Origin: Gammaproteobacteria bacterium
GTDB taxonomy: Bacteria > Pseudomonadota > Gammaproteobacteria > Steroidobacterales > Steroidobacteraceae
Length of the DNA: 14,601 nt
Direction: 5' to 3'
NCBI GenBank assembly: GCA_030038645.1
Contig: JASHSR010000307.1
Span: 1-14,601 of the forward strand
Part shown: piece by piece, positions 13,361 to 14,601 of the stretch
Layout of the letters: every line of letters begins with the position of its first letter
How positions within the stretch are numbered: position 1 is the first letter of the stretch
Translations under genes and position numbers: made by a program
The notes under the pieces: generated by a model
The model's input: the letters and a program-made list of their open reading frames with translations, nothing else
What the model was told of the DNA's origin: nothing
The model's database searches: none

Positions 13361-14059
13361 ATGAGCAGCAACGATGAAGTCGAGGCCTTGCGGGCCGAGG
13401 TCGGGCGCCTCGCGCGCCAGGTCGCGGTACTCGAGGACACCCAGGCCGTGCGCCGCGTGCAATTCGCGTACGGCTATTACATGGACAAGGGAAAGTACCA
13501 GGAAGTCGTCGACCTGTTCGCCGACGACGGCGAGGTGCGGTTCATGGGCGGCGTCTTCCGCGGCAAGCATCAGGGCGTGAGAAGGCTCTACATCGACCGC
13601 TTCCGCACGACCTTCACGCATGGCCGGAACGGTCCCGCCTACGGCTTCATGCTCGAGCACCTGCAGCTGCAGGACATCGTCGACATCGCGCCCGACCGCA
13701 AGACGGCGCAAGGGCGCTTCCGCGCCTTCATGCAGGCGGGCAGCCACACGAGCAAGACGGACCGCGTCGCCGCGTTGCCGCTGCAATGGTGGGAAGCCGG
13801 CGTCTACGAGAATACGTACGTGAGAGAGGGCGGCATCTGGAAGATCAAGGTCCTCAACTACTGCCTCGGCTGGCAGGCCGATTACGAGCGGGGCTGGGCG
13901 CACAGCAAGCCGTACGAGGGGCCATTCTTCAAGAAGACCTATCCCGAGGATCCGGGCGGACCCGACGAGATCCTGCCGCAGCGTCCGGCGTTCTGGCCCG
14001 AGACCGCGGTCGTCCCGTTCCACTTCCCGCACCCCGTGACCGGAAGGCCGCATGAGTAA
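13361..14059 (+). CDS. NTF2/SnoaL-like protein, possible LdpA-type lyase (copy 2)
   Basis: A protein of 232 residues; ATG at 13361 with GAGG 7 bases upstream. Residues 1-30 form an amphipathic, coiled-coil-like helix (EVEALRAEVGRLARQVAVLE); the NTF2-like domain follows with YGYYMDK (37-43), VDLFADD (50-56), GVFRGK (64-69), GPAYGFMLEH (91-100), APDRKTAQGRFR (110-121) and WWEAGVYENTYVREGGIWKI (143-162), ending in PFHFPHPVTG. It overlaps the dioxygenase start by 8 bases, so the two are translationally coupled and probably act in sequence. In sphingomonads an NTF2-like lyase (LdpA, earlier called LsdE) removes formaldehyde from diarylpropane lignin dimers to give lignostilbene, which an LSD-type dioxygenase then cleaves. 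The arrangement here fits that logic closely. Activity is inferred, not shown; an isomerase or dehydratase role is the alternative. Confidence 0.84.
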   Translation: MSSNDEVEALRAEVGRLARQVAVLEDTQAVRRVQFAYGYYMDKGKYQEVVDLFADDGEVRFMGGVFRGKHQGVRRLYIDRFRTTFTHGRNGPAYGFMLEHLQLQDIVDIAPDRKTAQGRFRAFMQAGSHTSKTDRVAALPLQWWEAGVYENTYVREGGIWKIKVLNYCLGWQADYERGWAHSKPYEGPFFKKTYPEDPGGPDEILPQRPAFWPETAVVPFHFPHPVTGRPHE

Positions 14060-14601
14060 TCGGTTCCCGGAGTCGATGGACTTCAGCGGCTACAACGCGC
14101 CCTCGCGCGTCGAATGCGAGATCTTCGATCTCATCGTCGAGGGGAGCCTCCCGCAGGAGATCCGCGGCACCTGGTACCAGCTCGCTCCCGACCCGCAGTT
14201 CGCTCCGATGCTGGGCCACGACACGTATCTCAGCGGCGACGGCATGGTGCGCGCGCTGCGCTTCGAGAGCGGCCACGTCGATTTCCGCCAGCGCTACATT
14301 CAATCGGAGCGCTGGAAGCGCGAGCGCGCGGCGCGCCGCTCCCTTTACGGCCTGTATCGCAATCCGTACACGGACGACCCGAGCGTTCACGGCAAGTCGC
14401 GCGCCGTGTACAACACGACGCCCATTTACCATGGAGGGCGGCTGCTCGCGCTGAAGGAGGACAGCCATGCCATGGAGCTCGATCCGCTGACGCTCGAGAC
14501 GCTCGGCGAGTGGGATTACGAGGGACGCCTGCGCAGCGAGACGATGACCGCTCACACCCGGCTCGATCCCGAGACGGGCGAGCTCCTGTTCTTCGGCTAC
14601 G
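14052..14601 (+). CDS. Lignostilbene/carotenoid cleavage dioxygenase, N-terminal part
   Basis: The first 183 codons of a carotenoid-cleavage-oxygenase-family protein (usually about 480-500 residues), cut by the window end. The ATG lies inside the last codons of the preceding gene. Features: GSLPQEIRGTWYQLAPDP near residues 31-48, SGDGMVRAL (61-69), LALKEDSHAMELDP (132-145), and the first iron ligand His168 in TAHTRLDPETGELLFFGY. As I recall, NOV1 and LsdA use His167 as first ligand and Tyr101 and Lys134 to hold the 4-hydroxyl of the stilbene; with a one-residue offset these correspond to His168, Tyr102 and Lys135 here. This favours a phenolic-stilbene substrate over a carotenoid. The enzyme would cleave the central C=C with O2 using a non-haem Fe(II), giving two aromatic aldehydes. 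The other three His ligands lie beyond the edge. Confidence 0.9.
   Translation, partial: MSNRFPESMDFSGYNAPSRVECEIFDLIVEGSLPQEIRGTWYQLAPDPQFAPMLGHDTYLSGDGMVRALRFESGHVDFRQRYIQSERWKRERAARRSLYGLYRNPYTDDPSVHGKSRAVYNTTPIYHGGRLLALKEDSHAMELDPLTLETLGEWDYEGRLRSETMTAHTRLDPETGELLFFGY

Noticed and set aside
13163..14053. Minus-strand open frame of 296 codons
   Set aside because: Antisense to the NTF2-like gene copy 2, and it would also overlap the SDR start.

Overview
The window comes from a GC-rich, Shine-Dalgarno-using bacterium, most likely a member of the Pseudomonadota with broad catabolic ability. Sphingomonads or Steroidobacter/Nevskia-like gammaproteobacteria fit the family mix, but the sequence alone does not settle this. 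No RNA genes, insertion sequences, integrases, CRISPR arrays or transcription regulators were seen. Thirteen complete genes and one gene cut by the right edge fill the window in alternating, tightly packed transcription units.

Layout from left to right: (1) bases 1-158 hold two short tandem repeats and no assignable gene. (2) A minus-strand pair (1721 to 159) encodes an exported NTF2-like protein and an exported cupin. (3) A divergent plus-strand pair (1940-5065) encodes an NAD(P)-dependent aldehyde dehydrogenase and an exported type-B carboxylesterase. (4) A minus-strand, translationally coupled trio (7967 to 5141) encodes the large and small subunits of a split aconitase X (AcnX) and an aldo-keto reductase. 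(5) A spinster-like MFS transporter (8073-9413) runs into a DUF3237 gene on the other strand (9841-9398). (6) A GMC-family flavin oxidoreductase (10018-11655) abuts, stop to stop, a minus-strand pair of an SDR and an NTF2-like protein (13199 to 11656). (7) A second copy of that NTF2-like protein (13361-14059) overlaps the start of a lignostilbene-dioxygenase-type carotenoid cleavage oxygenase (14052 onward, cut at 14601).

The most informative signal is the right end. An NTF2-like protein of about 232 residues is coupled to a stilbene-cleaving dioxygenase homologue. This resembles the LdpA (diarylpropane gamma-formaldehyde lyase) plus LSD pair known from sphingomonad catabolism of carbon-carbon-linked lignin dimers. 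With the GMC oxidoreductase (a family that includes PhcC/PhcD of phenylcoumaran catabolism), aldehyde dehydrogenase, aldo-keto reductase, SDR, exported esterase and MFS importer, the window reads as part of a peripheral catabolic island for an aromatic dimer, stilbenoid or lignan-like plant compound. In the inferred scheme the periplasmic enzymes trim the substrate, MFS imports it, GMC/SDR/AKR adjust side-chain oxidation, an NTF2-like lyase makes a stilbene, the dioxygenase splits it into two aldehydes, and ALDH oxidises them. The place of AcnX, a hydroxy-acid dehydratase, in such a scheme is not known and is the main puzzle. Function names are family-level reading of motifs; the pathway is inference.
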